Origin: JAJNBD01 sp964471475
GTDB lineage: Bacteria; Pseudomonadota; Gammaproteobacteria; CAISUE01
Assembly (NCBI GenBank): GCA_964471475.1
Contig: CAYYFQ010000009.1
Location: 1 to 64,000 of the forward strand
Length of the DNA: 64,000 bases
Reading direction: 5' to 3'
This document shows positions 16,263 to 23,534 of the stretch, in pieces. The position numbers and the translations under genes are program-made. Each line of letters starts with the position of its first letter. Within the stretch, counting starts at the first letter, position 1. The notes beneath the pieces were generated by a model that worked only from the letters and a program-made list of their open reading frames with translations, made no database searches and was not told where the DNA came from.

Positions 16263-16568
16263 ATGGCTAAAAAATCTATCGTCAATCGTGAAACAAAGCG
16301 TAGAAAAATGGTGGCGCGCTATAAAAACCAGCGTGCTAAATTACTTGCGGTTTCAAAAGACATTAATGCAAGTGAAGAAGAGCGATATGAAGCGCGTTTG
16401 AAGTTACAAAAGCTTCCACGCAATTCATCAGCGACACGCTTAAGAAATCGTTGTGCTATTACTGGTCGTCCTCGAGGAGTGTATCGTAAGTTTGGACTTT
16501 CTCGTTCGATGCTACGTCAATTAGCGATGCGTGGCGAAATTCCTGGAGTAGTAAAATCCAGTTGGTAA
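16263..16568 (+). CDS. rpsN: 30S ribosomal protein S14 (zinc-free form)
   Basis: S14 is a 30S head protein. The 101-residue product is the long form without the CxxC...CxxC zinc knuckle, ending in RNRCAITGRPRGVYRKFGLSR and EIPGVVKSSW. It starts at ATG 16263, two bases after rplE. Order rplE-rpsN-rpsH is canonical for the spc operon. Confidence 0.98.
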   Translation: MAKKSIVNRETKRRKMVARYKNQRAKLLAVSKDINASEEERYEARLKLQKLPRNSSATRLRNRCAITGRPRGVYRKFGLSRSMLRQLAMRGEIPGVVKSSW

Positions 16569-16597
16569 TTTAATTTATTGAGGTTAGGTTTCATATT

Positions 16598-16993
16598 ATG
16601 ACAATGCAAGATCCCATTGCTGATTTAATTAATCGCATCAATAATGCTAGCTTAATGCGTAAGCCATCTTTATTAGTGCCCTCATCAAAACTTAAAGTAG
16701 CGATTGCCGCCACTTTGCAAAATGAAGGCTATATTGAAAGTTTTCGCGAAGAAGAAAAAAATGGACGTCGTCTATTACATATTGTGTTGAAATATGCTGA
16801 TGGCAAGCCATTGATTTCTAAGTTACAACGCGTGAGTAAGCCTGGTTGTCGTCGTTATTCTGGAGTATCTCACTTGCCTAAAGTGATCGACGGTTATGGT
16901 GTGGCTATTGTGACTACTTCTAAAGGTGTTATGTCTGATGCGCAAGCCCGCCAGTTGAATCTGGGTGGCGAAATATTATGTTATGTATTTTAA
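16598..16993 (+). CDS. rpsH: 30S ribosomal protein S8
   Basis: S8 binds the central domain of 16S rRNA and represses the spc operon in E. coli. The 131-residue product begins MTMQDPIADLINRINNA and has VSKPGCRRYSGV and VTTSKGVMSDAQARQLNLGGEILCYVF at the end (in parts). A GAGG site precedes ATG 16598. Standard length. Confidence 0.98.
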   Translation: MTMQDPIADLINRINNASLMRKPSLLVPSSKLKVAIAATLQNEGYIESFREEEKNGRRLLHIVLKYADGKPLISKLQRVSKPGCRRYSGVSHLPKVIDGYGVAIVTTSKGVMSDAQARQLNLGGEILCYVF

Positions 16994-17010
16994 TGATGGA
17001 TTAAATTTTT

Positions 17011-17559
17011 ATGTCTTCAATATCACGAATTGCTAAATCACCCATTAAAATTCCGGGTGGTGTCAACATTAAAATTGACAACAAAATGGTAACGGTGACG
17101 GGGCCAAAGGGTGCTGTCAGTCAAAATTTATTAACAGATGGGGTTTCTATTAATATCCTTGATGGCAAAGAAGCTCAAGTGGTCGCTACTACTAATGGAA
17201 CCACTTTAAAACAAGTTACCGGAACAGTAGGGGCTTTGTTAAAAAATTTGATTTATGGAGTGACAACTGGCTTCGAACTTAAATTAGAATTAGTAGGTGT
17301 CGGTTATCGTGCACAGGCGCAAGGAAAGAAATTAAACTTAACATTAGGATTTTCTCATCCTGTTGTTTTTGATGTGCCGACAGGAATCACGATTGAAACC
17401 CCTAGTCAAACTGAAATTTTGGTTAAAGGTGCGGATAAAAATCTTGTTGGGCAAGTGGCTGCAAAAATTCGTCGTTATAGACCGCCCGAGCCTTATAAAG
17501 GGAAAGGTATTCGCTTTGCAGGTGAGGCGATTAAGATTAAAGAAACCAAGAAAAAATAA
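17011..17559 (+). CDS. rplF: 50S ribosomal protein L6
   Basis: L6 has two RNA-binding repeats and lies near the factor-binding site. The 182-residue product begins SSISRIAKSPIKIPGGVNI and contains LELVGVGYRAQAQGKKL and the C-terminal signature RRYRPPEPYKGKGIRFAGE. Length is slightly above E. coli (177). It is followed by rplR after 9 bases. Confidence 0.98.
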   Translation: MSSISRIAKSPIKIPGGVNIKIDNKMVTVTGPKGAVSQNLLTDGVSINILDGKEAQVVATTNGTTLKQVTGTVGALLKNLIYGVTTGFELKLELVGVGYRAQAQGKKLNLTLGFSHPVVFDVPTGITIETPSQTEILVKGADKNLVGQVAAKIRRYRPPEPYKGKGIRFAGEAIKIKETKKK

Positions 17560-17568
17560 GGTGAAGCC

Positions 17569-17919
17569 ATGAAAAATACTACGGCAAGATTACGTCGAGC
17601 GAAAAAAACTCGAGGCATCATTAAAAGAGTGGAAGCTCAACGTATTTCGATCTATAAATCGAACCAACATATCTATGCTCAATTATTAGATCTGGATGGC
17701 AAGGTATTAGCTTCAGCTTCTACAGTGGAAAAAGCATTTAAAGCACAAAATGCCAAACAAACTAAATGTGATGCAGCTGCTTGGGTAGGAGCTGAAATTG
17801 CTAAAAAAGCATTGGCTTTAAATATTAAAGAAGTAGCTTTCGATCGTTCAGGCTTTATGTATCATGGCCGTGTGAGACGTTTAGCAGAGGCAGCGCGTGA
17901 AGCTGGTTTAGGATTTTAA
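17569..17919 (+). CDS. rplR: 50S ribosomal protein L18
   Basis: L18 brings 5S rRNA into the large subunit with L5. The 116-residue product contains RISIYKSNQHIYAQLLD, VAFDRSGFMYHGRVRRLAEAAREAGLGF at the C-terminus (in parts) and the usual basic N-terminus. ATG 17569 follows AAGGTGAAG. Length equals E. coli L18 within one residue. Confidence 0.98.
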   Translation: MKNTTARLRRAKKTRGIIKRVEAQRISIYKSNQHIYAQLLDLDGKVLASASTVEKAFKAQNAKQTKCDAAAWVGAEIAKKALALNIKEVAFDRSGFMYHGRVRRLAEAAREAGLGF

Positions 17920-17941
17920 ATAAATAATTAAGGTAATAACC

Positions 17942-18454
17942 ATGACAAGTTTTGATCAATCCACTAACAGTGATGGTCTTATTGAAAAATTAGTTGAAGT
18001 TAAAAGAATTGCAAAAACTGTAAAAGGCGGCCGCATTTTTAGTTTTAGCGCTTTAGTCGCTGTGGGAGATGGAAAAGGCCGGATTGGAATAGGGAGTGGT
18101 AAAGCTAAAGAAGTTCCAGTGGCCATTCAAAAAGCTATGTACGCAGCTCGCCGTAACATGGTAAAAGTAGAACTTAATGGCACTACGATCTTACATCGTG
18201 CGGAATCACGCTTTGGCGCATCTAAAGTGGTGATGCTCCCAGCCTCTGAAGGTACGGGTATTATCGCTGGGGGTGCCGCTCGTGCGGTATTTGAAGTCTT
18301 GGGTGTAGGCAATGTGTTAGCTAAGATTGTAGGTTCCAGTAACTCTAAAAATGTTATTCGTGCTGTCCTTAATGGATTATTAGCGATGGCGAGCCCTGAA
18401 ACCATTGCTAGAAGACGTGGTAAGACTGTTGAAGAATTAAATATTAACGCCTGA
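17942..18454 (+). CDS. rpsE: 30S ribosomal protein S5
   Basis: S5 helps maintain decoding accuracy and the mRNA entry helicase activity. The 170-residue product has VEVKRIAKTVKGGRIFSFSALVAVGDG (in parts) and ASEGTGIIAGGAARAVFEVLGV, both diagnostic. The C-terminus ends RRRGKTVEELNINA. The next gene is rplO after 13 bases; rpmD, which normally lies between them, is missing. Confidence 0.98.
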   Translation: MTSFDQSTNSDGLIEKLVEVKRIAKTVKGGRIFSFSALVAVGDGKGRIGIGSGKAKEVPVAIQKAMYAARRNMVKVELNGTTILHRAESRFGASKVVMLPASEGTGIIAGGAARAVFEVLGVGNVLAKIVGSSNSKNVIRAVLNGLLAMASPETIARRRGKTVEELNINA

Positions 18455-18467
18455 TGAGATTAAAAAA

Positions 18468-18917
18468 ATGACTATGCAATTAAATACATTAAAACCTGCT
18501 CCTGGGTCAAAACCTAAAAAAACACGTTTAGGGCGTGGTATCGGTAGTGGCCTTGGTAAAACTTCCGGCCGCGGTCACAAAGGGCAAAAAGCACGTGCGG
18601 GGGGCTTCCACAAGGTGGGCTTTGAAGGTGGTCAAATGCCATTACAACGCCGTTTGCCTAAGTTTGGTTTTAATTCACGCGTTAATTTAAATACCTTTAC
18701 TTTGCGTTTAGTTGAATTGAACAAAGTGGAGCCCGGAGAAGTCGATTTATTGGTTTTGAAAGCAGCAAAACTCGTGCCTCATCGTGCAGACAAAGTAAAA
18801 TTTGTTTTAAATGGCGAAATAACTGGGGCTTATATTCTGAAAGGTTTAAGCGTCACTAAGGGAGCTCGTGCGGCTATTGAAGCAAAAGGTGGAAAAATTA
18901 TTGAGAGCCAGGAATAA
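18468..18917 (+). CDS. rplO: 50S ribosomal protein L15
   Basis: L15 is a late-assembly 50S protein. The 149-residue product has the glycine-rich rRNA-binding region RLGRGIGSGLGKTSGRGHKGQKARAG (in parts, residues ~22-46) and FEGGQMPLQRRLPKFGF. Two ATG codons, 18468 and 18474, are possible; the second gives the family-typical MQLNTLKPA, but GAG at 18456-18458 is better spaced for the first. secY follows after 9 bases. Confidence 0.97.
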   Translation: MTMQLNTLKPAPGSKPKKTRLGRGIGSGLGKTSGRGHKGQKARAGGFHKVGFEGGQMPLQRRLPKFGFNSRVNLNTFTLRLVELNKVEPGEVDLLVLKAAKLVPHRADKVKFVLNGEITGAYILKGLSVTKGARAAIEAKGGKIIESQE

Positions 18918-18926
18918 TTTGTTTTC

Positions 18927-20231
18927 ATGAAAAGCCAAGCTCCTAAATTATCCACTAACAATGCGCCTTATAGAGAGGTGACCAAAAGGTTACTTTTCTT
19001 ATTGTTGGCTTTATTGTTTTTTAGGTTAGGAGCTCATATCCCTGTTCCTGGTTTAGATGCCCATAAAATTGCAAATTTAATTAATTCGCAAACGAATGGT
19101 TTTTTAGGTTTGTTTAACATGTTTTCAGGGAATGCTTTGTTGAGAATGTCGGTATTTTCTTTAGGAATTATGCCTTATATCTCAGCTTCCATTATCTTGC
19201 AATTGTTAACTTCTGTGTTACCGAGCTTGGAGCAGTTGAAAAAAGAAGGAGAGCAAGGCAGACGTAAAATTAATGAGTATACACGATATCTGACTTTATT
19301 TATTGCATTGTTGCAATCTATTGGGATATCAAAATGGTTAATGTCAGAAGGGGTGGTACAAATCCCAGCTTACAATTTTTATTTCTTATCCATTATTACG
19401 TTAGTGACCGGTACGATGATTGTTCTCTGGCTTGGCGAACAAATTACTGAGCGCGGAATAGGGAATGGTATTTCTATCATTATTTTTGCTGGAATTGTTT
19501 CAGGATTGCCTTCCGCGATTGCTCGTACTTTTGAGCAAGTTCGTCAAGGTCAATTAGCTTTTTTATCTTTGTTAGTGATTATAGCTGTTGTGTTTTTAGT
19601 GATCGCTTTTGTAGTGTTTATGGAGCGAGCACAGAGAAGGATTACTATTAATTATCCGCAACGTATGCAAGGCAAACGATTAATGGCAGCCCAAACATCG
19701 CATTTGCCATTTAAAATTAATATGTCAGGGGTGATACCACCAATTTTTGCTTCTAGCATTATTTTGTTGCCAGCTTCATTACTGCAGTTTTTTGGCAGCT
19801 CACTTAACCATCATTTATGGTTGGCGCAATTGAATTTGGCTTTATCGCCGGGGCAGCCTTTGTGGGTAGCGCTTTATGCAGCAGCGATTATTTTCTTTTG
19901 TTTCTTTTACACCGCATTAGTGTTTAACCCAAAAGAAACTGCTGATAATTTGAAAAAATCAGGAGCATTTATTCCTGGGATCCGTCCTGGTGAGCAAACC
20001 GCTTCTTACATAGATTTAGTGATTACTCGACTCACTCTAGTTGGTGCCTTATATTTAGTGCTGGTGTCGTTATTACCCCAGTTCTTAATGTTGACATGGC
20101 ATGTTCAGTTTTTCTTTGGAGGAACATCCTTGTTGATTATTGTGGTCGTTACTATGGATTTTATGGCGCAACTACAATCGCATTTATTGTCCCAGCAGTA
20201 TGAAAGTTTGTTGAATAAGAGTAAGTTTTAA
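18927..20231 (+). CDS. secY: Preprotein translocase subunit SecY
   Basis: SecY forms the protein-conducting pore of the inner membrane. The 434-residue product has ten predicted membrane segments, RLGAHIPVPGLD near the N-terminus, GIMPYISASIILQLLT in segment 2 and ITERGIGNGISIIIFAGI in the middle. The cytoplasmic loop FVVFMERAQRRITINYPQR and PGIRPGEQTASY are also present. Length is slightly shorter than E. coli (443). It sits between rplO and rpmJ as usual; SecE is at 82. Confidence 0.98.
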   Translation: MKSQAPKLSTNNAPYREVTKRLLFLLLALLFFRLGAHIPVPGLDAHKIANLINSQTNGFLGLFNMFSGNALLRMSVFSLGIMPYISASIILQLLTSVLPSLEQLKKEGEQGRRKINEYTRYLTLFIALLQSIGISKWLMSEGVVQIPAYNFYFLSIITLVTGTMIVLWLGEQITERGIGNGISIIIFAGIVSGLPSAIARTFEQVRQGQLAFLSLLVIIAVVFLVIAFVVFMERAQRRITINYPQRMQGKRLMAAQTSHLPFKINMSGVIPPIFASSIILLPASLLQFFGSSLNHHLWLAQLNLALSPGQPLWVALYAAAIIFFCFFYTALVFNPKETADNLKKSGAFIPGIRPGEQTASYIDLVITRLTLVGALYLVLVSLLPQFLMLTWHVQFFFGGTSLLIIVVVTMDFMAQLQSHLLSQQYESLLNKSKF

Positions 20232-20253
20232 GATTTTAATTAAGAGGTCAACT

Positions 20254-20367
20254 ATGAAAGTCAGAGCTTCGGTAAAACGTATTTGCCGTAATTGTAAAAT
20301 AGTAAAACGTGGTCGTACAGTTCGTGTTATTTGTAAAGAAGCAAAACATAAGCAAAAACAAGGTTAA
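20254..20367 (+). CDS. rpmJ: 50S ribosomal protein L36
   Basis: A 37-residue product starting MKVRASVKRICRNCKIVKRG, the whole of L36. Cys11, Cys14, Cys27 and His32 (CRNC...C....H) form the zinc-binding site, so this is the zinc-containing form. TAAGAGG at 20241-20247 is the ribosome site for ATG 20254. It lies between secY and rpsM as expected. It is short enough to be missed by length-filtered gene calling. Confidence 0.97.
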   Translation: MKVRASVKRICRNCKIVKRGRTVRVICKEAKHKQKQG

Positions 20368-20436
20368 TTTAACTTGATTTTTAAAGGGTATTTATATTAT
20401 CATTAACGTTTTTTTAATTTGCCAGGAGTAAAGTAA

Positions 20437-20793
20437 ATGGCGCGTATTGCGGGTGTTAATCTCCCACTTAATAAACACATTGGTATTGCGTTGACCTATA
20501 TTTTTGGTCTAGGACGCCCTACTGCAAAACAAATTTGCGAAAAAGCAAAAGTTCATCTAGAAACTAAAACGAAAGATCTTTCCGAAGATCAGATAGAAAA
20601 ACTACGTAAATTAGTTGCTGAATTTAAAGTAGAAGGTGATTTACGTCGTGAAAAAGCATTGGCGATTAAGCGATTAGTAGATCTAGGTTGTTATCGAGGG
20701 CTACGTCATCGTCGCGGTCTTCCGGTAAGAGGCCAGAGGACTCGTACGAATGCGAGAACTCGTAAAGGGCCACGAAAAGCAATCAAGAAGTAA
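20437..20793 (+). CDS. rpsM: 30S ribosomal protein S13
   Basis: S13 contacts the P-site tRNA and forms bridges to the 50S subunit. The 118-residue product begins ARIAGVNLPLNKHIGIALTYIFGLG and ends with GLPVRGQRTRTNARTRKGPRKAIKK (in parts), typical of the family. CCAGGAG precedes ATG 20437. It opens the alpha operon segment. Confidence 0.98.
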   Translation: MARIAGVNLPLNKHIGIALTYIFGLGRPTAKQICEKAKVHLETKTKDLSEDQIEKLRKLVAEFKVEGDLRREKALAIKRLVDLGCYRGLRHRRGLPVRGQRTRTNARTRKGPRKAIKK

Positions 20794-20815
20794 TCCATAA
20801 TTTAAAGGTAAGTAC

Positions 20816-21229
20816 ATGGCAAAAGCACCAGTAAAATCTAAAGAAGTATTAAAGACACGAAAGAAAAAATCAAAGGGATCAATTGCTGAAGGAGTGATGC
20901 ATATTGTTTCTTCGTTTAACAATACAATTATTAGTTGCACAGATATGCAAGGCAATGTGATTGCATGGTCAACTTCGGGCGCGTCAGGTTATCGGGGCTC
21001 CAAAAAAAGTACACCGTTTGCAGCGCAGGTAGCAATGGAGAAAGTGGCGACTATTGCTCAAAAAGAATATGGGATGAAATTAGTAACGGTACTAGCGCGT
21101 GGGCCTGGTTCGGGTAGAGAGTCTTCTATCCGCGTTCTTATTAATTTAGGTTTTAAAATATCTGCCATTAAAGATAATACAGGTATTCCCCACAATGGTT
21201 GTCGTCCTCCAAAGCGACGTCGTGTTTAA
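20816..21229 (+). CDS. rpsK: 30S ribosomal protein S11
   Basis: S11 lies in the 30S platform. The 137-residue product carries HIVSSFNNTIISCTDMQGN, GSKKSTPFAAQVA and the C-terminal TGIPHNGCRPPKRRRV, all diagnostic. The N-terminal Asn-Gly type segment GIAEG-like isomerisation site is not obvious. AAAGGT precedes ATG 20816. Standard place between rpsM and rpsD. Confidence 0.98.
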   Translation: MAKAPVKSKEVLKTRKKKSKGSIAEGVMHIVSSFNNTIISCTDMQGNVIAWSTSGASGYRGSKKSTPFAAQVAMEKVATIAQKEYGMKLVTVLARGPGSGRESSIRVLINLGFKISAIKDNTGIPHNGCRPPKRRRV

Positions 21230-21259
21230 AGAAAGCAATTAACGAGAGAGAAAACATTC

Positions 21260-21880
21260 ATGGCAAGGTATATTGGACCAAAATGTAGATTATCAAGAGC
21301 GCTGGGGATGGATTTATCCTTAAAATCCGGCGTACGCAATTTAGATACAAAATGTAAAGCGGATAAACGCCCAGGGCAACATGGTAGTATGAAACCCCGA
21401 GTTTCTGACTATGCAGCGCAGCTCCATCAAAAACAAATTTTAAGACATGTTTATGGGGTGTTAGAAAGACAGTTCCGTAATTACTATAAAAAAGCAGCAC
21501 GTGCTAAGCAATCAACAGGCTTAGTGCTTTTGCAATTATTAGAATCACGTTTAGATAATATCGTGTACCGCGCAGGTTTTGCAGCAACTCGTGCTGAAGC
21601 CCGTCAATTGGTGTCGCATTGTGCTATTTTGTTAAATGGCAAAGTAGTTAATATTCCTTCTTGTCAAGTAGCTCCAGGAGATGTGGTTTCTATTCGTGAA
21701 AAAGCACGAGATCAGTCCCGCATTGCTTCAGCTATCCAAGTAAGCGCACAACGTCCTGCTACTGATTGGTTGGAAGTTGAAGCCGATAAATATCAAGTGG
21801 CTTATAAACGTTTACCAGATAGGACAGACTTGCCAAGCGAATATAATGAAAACCTCGTGGTAGAATTGTATTCTAAGTAA
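21260..21880 (+). CDS. rpsD: 30S ribosomal protein S4 (zinc-free form)
   Basis: S4 nucleates 30S assembly and represses the alpha operon in E. coli. The 206-residue product begins ARYIGPKCRLSRALGMDL and has KPGQHG-like RPGQHGSMKPRVSDYA, and the S4 RNA-binding domain SRLDNIVYRAGFAATRAEARQLVSH (in parts). It lacks the N-terminal zinc motif. A hairpin terminator directly follows. Confidence 0.98.
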   Translation: MARYIGPKCRLSRALGMDLSLKSGVRNLDTKCKADKRPGQHGSMKPRVSDYAAQLHQKQILRHVYGVLERQFRNYYKKAARAKQSTGLVLLQLLESRLDNIVYRAGFAATRAEARQLVSHCAILLNGKVVNIPSCQVAPGDVVSIREKARDQSRIASAIQVSAQRPATDWLEVEADKYQVAYKRLPDRTDLPSEYNENLVVELYSK

Positions 21881-21886
21881 GTTTAC

Positions 21887-21917
21887 TTTAGTGCTTTCGC
21901 ACTAAAATTTTTTATTT
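21887..21917 (+). terminator. Intrinsic terminator between rpsD and rpoA
   Basis: TTTAGTGC (21887-21894) pairs perfectly with GCACTAAA (21899-21906) over a TTTC loop, followed by ATTTTTTATTTT. In most gammaproteobacteria rpsD and rpoA are joined closely; here 117 bases and this terminator separate them, so rpoA may be partly uncoupled from the ribosomal genes. Confidence 0.8.
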
Positions 21918-21997
21918 TAGTTAAGAGTGTGGTGACAATTCGTTTATAGGTAGGCTTGTCACTGTACCCTAATCTCAACGTCAGTTAAGGTGAGTAA

Positions 21998-22945
21998 ATG
22001 CCAAATATTAATGTTCGTCAATTAGATTCAGTTTGTGCACAAGTTGTCCTCGAGCCACTTAATCGTGGGTTTGGATATACATTAGGTAATGCACTTCGTC
22101 GAGTATTACTCTCTTCTATCACGGGTGCTGCACCTACCGAGGTGGTTATTAAAGATGTTGAGCATGAATATGCGACGATTCCAGGTGTCTTAGAAGATGT
22201 GATTAACATCATTTTGAATATTAAAGGCATTCACTTTGTATTAAAAGACAAGGATTCTGTAGAATTAAAGCTTAAAGCTAAAGGCCCAGGTGTGGTTAAA
22301 GCGGCAGATATCACTTTACCCCACGACGTAGAAATTTTTAATCCAGAGCATATTATTGCGCATTTAACACAAGCTAAGTCTTTAGAAATGACTATTCGTG
22401 TACAATCTGGTAAAGGTTTTGTTCCTGCTTCTCAACTAGAAAAAACTCAAGCAGAAGAAGAATTATTAGAACACAAAAAAGTAGGTACTACTGAAGGCAA
22501 TGTCATTTATTTGGATGCCAGCTTCACGCCAATTCGTAAAGTTTCTTATACGGTAGAAAATGCGCGTGTAGAACAAAAAACTGACTTTGATCGTTTAGTA
22601 TTAGATATTGAAACTACAGGTACCATTTCTCCTGCAGAAGCAGTTGCTCAAGCAGCGAAAATATTGCAAGAAGAATTGGCGCCGTTCTCCGGTATCACCG
22701 CGGATGCGCTAAATATATCCCCGCGTGATCAAGGAGATATTTTACTAGCTCCCGTTGATGAGCTTGAGCTCACTGTGCGTTCGGCGAATGCTTTAAAAAC
22801 AGAACGTATTTTAACTGTTCGTGATTTGGCTTTAATGACGGAAGACCAACTGATGTCAATGCCAAATTTAGGTAAAAAATCATTAGTAGAAATTAAACAA
22901 GCGCTCTTTAACCATGGTTTGCACCTTGGTATGGAGAATATTTAA
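21998..22945 (+). CDS. rpoA: RNA polymerase alpha subunit
   Basis: Alpha dimerises to start polymerase assembly and contacts UP elements and activators. The 315-residue product has the N-terminal domain motif LEPLNRGFGYTLGNALRRVLLSS (in parts, ~18-40) and a C-terminal domain starting near residue 245 with VRSANALKTERILTVRDLAL and MPNLGKKSLVEIKQAL. The DNA-contacting arginine of VRSAN is kept. AAGGTGAG precedes ATG 21998. E. coli alpha has 329 residues. Confidence 0.98.
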   Translation: MPNINVRQLDSVCAQVVLEPLNRGFGYTLGNALRRVLLSSITGAAPTEVVIKDVEHEYATIPGVLEDVINIILNIKGIHFVLKDKDSVELKLKAKGPGVVKAADITLPHDVEIFNPEHIIAHLTQAKSLEMTIRVQSGKGFVPASQLEKTQAEEELLEHKKVGTTEGNVIYLDASFTPIRKVSYTVENARVEQKTDFDRLVLDIETTGTISPAEAVAQAAKILQEELAPFSGITADALNISPRDQGDILLAPVDELELTVRSANALKTERILTVRDLALMTEDQLMSMPNLGKKSLVEIKQALFNHGLHLGMENI

Positions 22946-22982
22946 GCGCTTAAATATTTATATTTAGAAAAAAGGTATTTAT

Positions 22983-23333
22983 ATGCGTCATCGTTGTAGT
23001 GGTAAAAATCTTAGCAGAACTTCTAGTCATCGTAAGGCTATGTTTAAAAATATGATGGTTTCTCTCATCACGCATGAGCGAATTTTTACTACTGTGGTGA
23101 AAGCTAAAGAGTTACGTCGTTTTATAGAGCCACTGGTTACTTTAGCTAAAACGGATAGCGTGGCTAATCGTCGTTTAGCATTTGCACGTTTGCGTGATCG
23201 AGACGCTGTCACTAAGCTTTTTAATGTGACTGCTAAAAAATATGCTGAACGCGCTGGTGGTTATACTCGAGTATTGAAAGCCAACTTTCGTCCTGGTGAC
23301 AAAGCTCCAATGGCGATGATCGAATTTGTTTAA
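22983..23333 (+). CDS. rplQ: 50S ribosomal protein L17
   Basis: L17 lies near the tunnel exit. The 116-residue product begins MRHRCSGKNLSRTSSHRKAMFKNM, which is diagnostic, and ends NFRPGDKAPMAMIEFV. AAAAGGT precedes ATG 22983. It is the last gene of the ribosomal cluster. No clear terminator follows, only the inverted-repeat region at 23360-23505. Confidence 0.97.
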   Translation: MRHRCSGKNLSRTSSHRKAMFKNMMVSLITHERIFTTVVKAKELRRFIEPLVTLAKTDSVANRRLAFARLRDRDAVTKLFNVTAKKYAERAGGYTRVLKANFRPGDKAPMAMIEFV

Positions 23334-23359
23334 AAACGACATACTCTAAATCAACAAAA

Positions 23360-23505
23360 AACGGTACTGTGTTCGAGTTGAACCCTAAGTTCAAAGTGGG
23401 AATTCGTATAATTTCTTTAGGCTACTTCATTGATGAAGCTGCACACCAAAATTAGGGACAATTCCCATGCTACGTAAGCATCGGCTCAAAAACAGCAGTA
23501 CCGTT
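23360..23505. repeat. Imperfect ~146-bp palindromic element before alaS
   Basis: AACGGTACTG (23360-23369) is matched by CAGTACCGTT (23496-23505). The reverse complement of the right half continues to match the left half in pieces (CTGTT versus TGTT, GAG, TGGGAATT), so the whole block looks like a decayed palindromic repeat filling most of the rplQ-alaS gap. It is not related to the element inside alaS. Confidence 0.5.
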
Positions 23506-23534
23506 CGTTTACATTCTACCACTTGAGATTGATT

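Noticed and set aside
23334..23534. T-box or other riboswitch before alaS
   Set aside because: T-boxes are not expected in gammaproteobacteria and no T-box sequence is seen; the inverted repeat explains the structure.
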